From NCBI GenBank assembly GCA_050950205.1, contig JBMNHF010000018.1:45041-109040 (forward strand): a stretch of 64,000 nucleotides of DNA, given 5' to 3'. This document shows, in pieces, positions 63,761 to 64,000 of the stretch. The position numbers were made by a program, and so were the translations under genes. Source of the stretch: WRAV01 sp050950205. GTDB lineage: Bacteria > Bacillota > Clostridia > Oscillospirales > Ruminococcaceae. Numbering within the stretch: position 1 is the stretch's first letter; each line of letters opens with the position of its first letter. The notes below the pieces were generated by a model, which was given only the letters and a program-made list of their open reading frames with translations, made no database searches and was not told where the DNA came from.

Positions 63761-64000
63761 ATGATGCTGAAATTTGTGGATCATATCGATATGCTGGTAA
63801 CGGATCTGGAGGCTCAAATTACATTTTTTGAAAAGCTCGGTTTCATCATCAAGCGCCGCCTGCCCGACCACGGAAATGCTGTGGAGATGCAGTTGCCGGC
63901 GAGGATCAAGTTGTATTCGAGATGCGCGCATGTGGTGACAAGGAACCTGGTATCCGCCACATTGCATTCCGGGTAGAGAATGAAAACACAGTGAGCGAAT
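63761..64000 (+). pseudogene. VOC-family protein, cut by window edge, one frameshift
   Basis: N-terminal part of a vicinal-oxygen-chelate (glyoxalase/epimerase) protein. HIDMLVTDLEAQITFFEKLGF gives the first metal-binding His and the usual first module. A net -1 break near 63900 (GG where GGG is needed) is followed in the next frame by a strand with VVFEMRACGDKEPGIRHIAFRVEN, carrying the second His and Glu region. GGAGG lies 6 bases before ATG 63761. VOC members include epimerases, lyases and ring-cleavage dioxygenases; this short type does not look like an extradiol dioxygenase. Confidence 0.65.

Noticed and set aside
59485..63905. Programmed ribosomal frameshifting as the cause of the broken frames
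   Set aside because: There are too many breaks, in genes not known to use it, without slippery heptamers or downstream structures.
1..64000. CRISPR arrays or prophage genes
   Set aside because: No regularly spaced repeats, integrase, portal, terminase or capsid genes were seen.

Overview
The window looks like chromosome of an anaerobic, probably spore-forming, Gram-positive bacterium of class Clostridia (Oscillospirales-like by gene order, not provable here). The signs are the oxygen-sensitive ribonucleotide reductase NrdD/NrdG, a rubrerythrin-like protein, SepF-YlmH-DivIVA cell-division genes, the spore-cortex amidase CwlD, HprK, WhiA, RapZ, a glmS ribozyme, strong AGGAGG ribosome sites and frequent TTG/GTG starts.

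Layout. 0-6 kb: two zinc-ribbon proteins, a secreted transglutaminase-like protein and nrdD-nrdG. 6-7 kb: leftward ferritin-like and TspO-like genes. 7-21.8 kb: a long rightward housekeeping block, mutL-miaA-hlyD-like-yggS-sepF-ylmH-divIVA-ileS-lspA-rluD-HAD-cwlD-radA. 22-24.4 kb: a MacA/MacB-like pair without an ATPase. 24.4-26.7 kb: a glmS ribozyme in front of a GlmS-like enzyme whose glutaminase nucleophile is lost. 26.8-36.6 kb: a leftward glycosyltransferase, then hprK-PHP-murB-rapZ-whiA-dnaE. 36.7-39.5 kb: a metal-efflux unit (HMA chaperone, P-type ATPase, convergent ArsR regulator) with a palindromic operator. 39.6-43.6 kb: leftward ABC exporter, PRPP synthetase and purC. 43.8-45.3 kb: a manganese-type (yybP-ykoY-like) riboswitch candidate in front of an oadB-like sodium-pump subunit and an unlisted 40-residue gamma-like subunit. 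45.4-50.5 kb: a membrane protein, SRP RNA, dnaX-ybaB-recR, smpB and ssrA (tmRNA).

After ssrA the character changes to accessory DNA. It holds DUF2200 and Imm5-like genes, a chemoreceptor, a complete IS21-family element, and a GntR-controlled catabolic locus. That locus has an RraA-type aldolase facing a GalB-type (4-oxalomesaconate hydratase-like) enzyme, followed by an oligopeptide/opine-type ABC importer, a beta-propeller protein and a VOC protein. Three TTGATCAA palindromes lie in the divergent control region. From about 59.5 kb to the right edge every gene carries net -1 or -2 frameshifts while the protein sequence stays coherent on both sides, so this is either very recent decay or base-calling error.

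The best candidates for something new are the ribozyme-controlled glutaminase-dead GlmS, the riboswitch on a sodium-pump gene, and the GalB/RraA locus in an anaerobe with no ring-cleavage gene in view.
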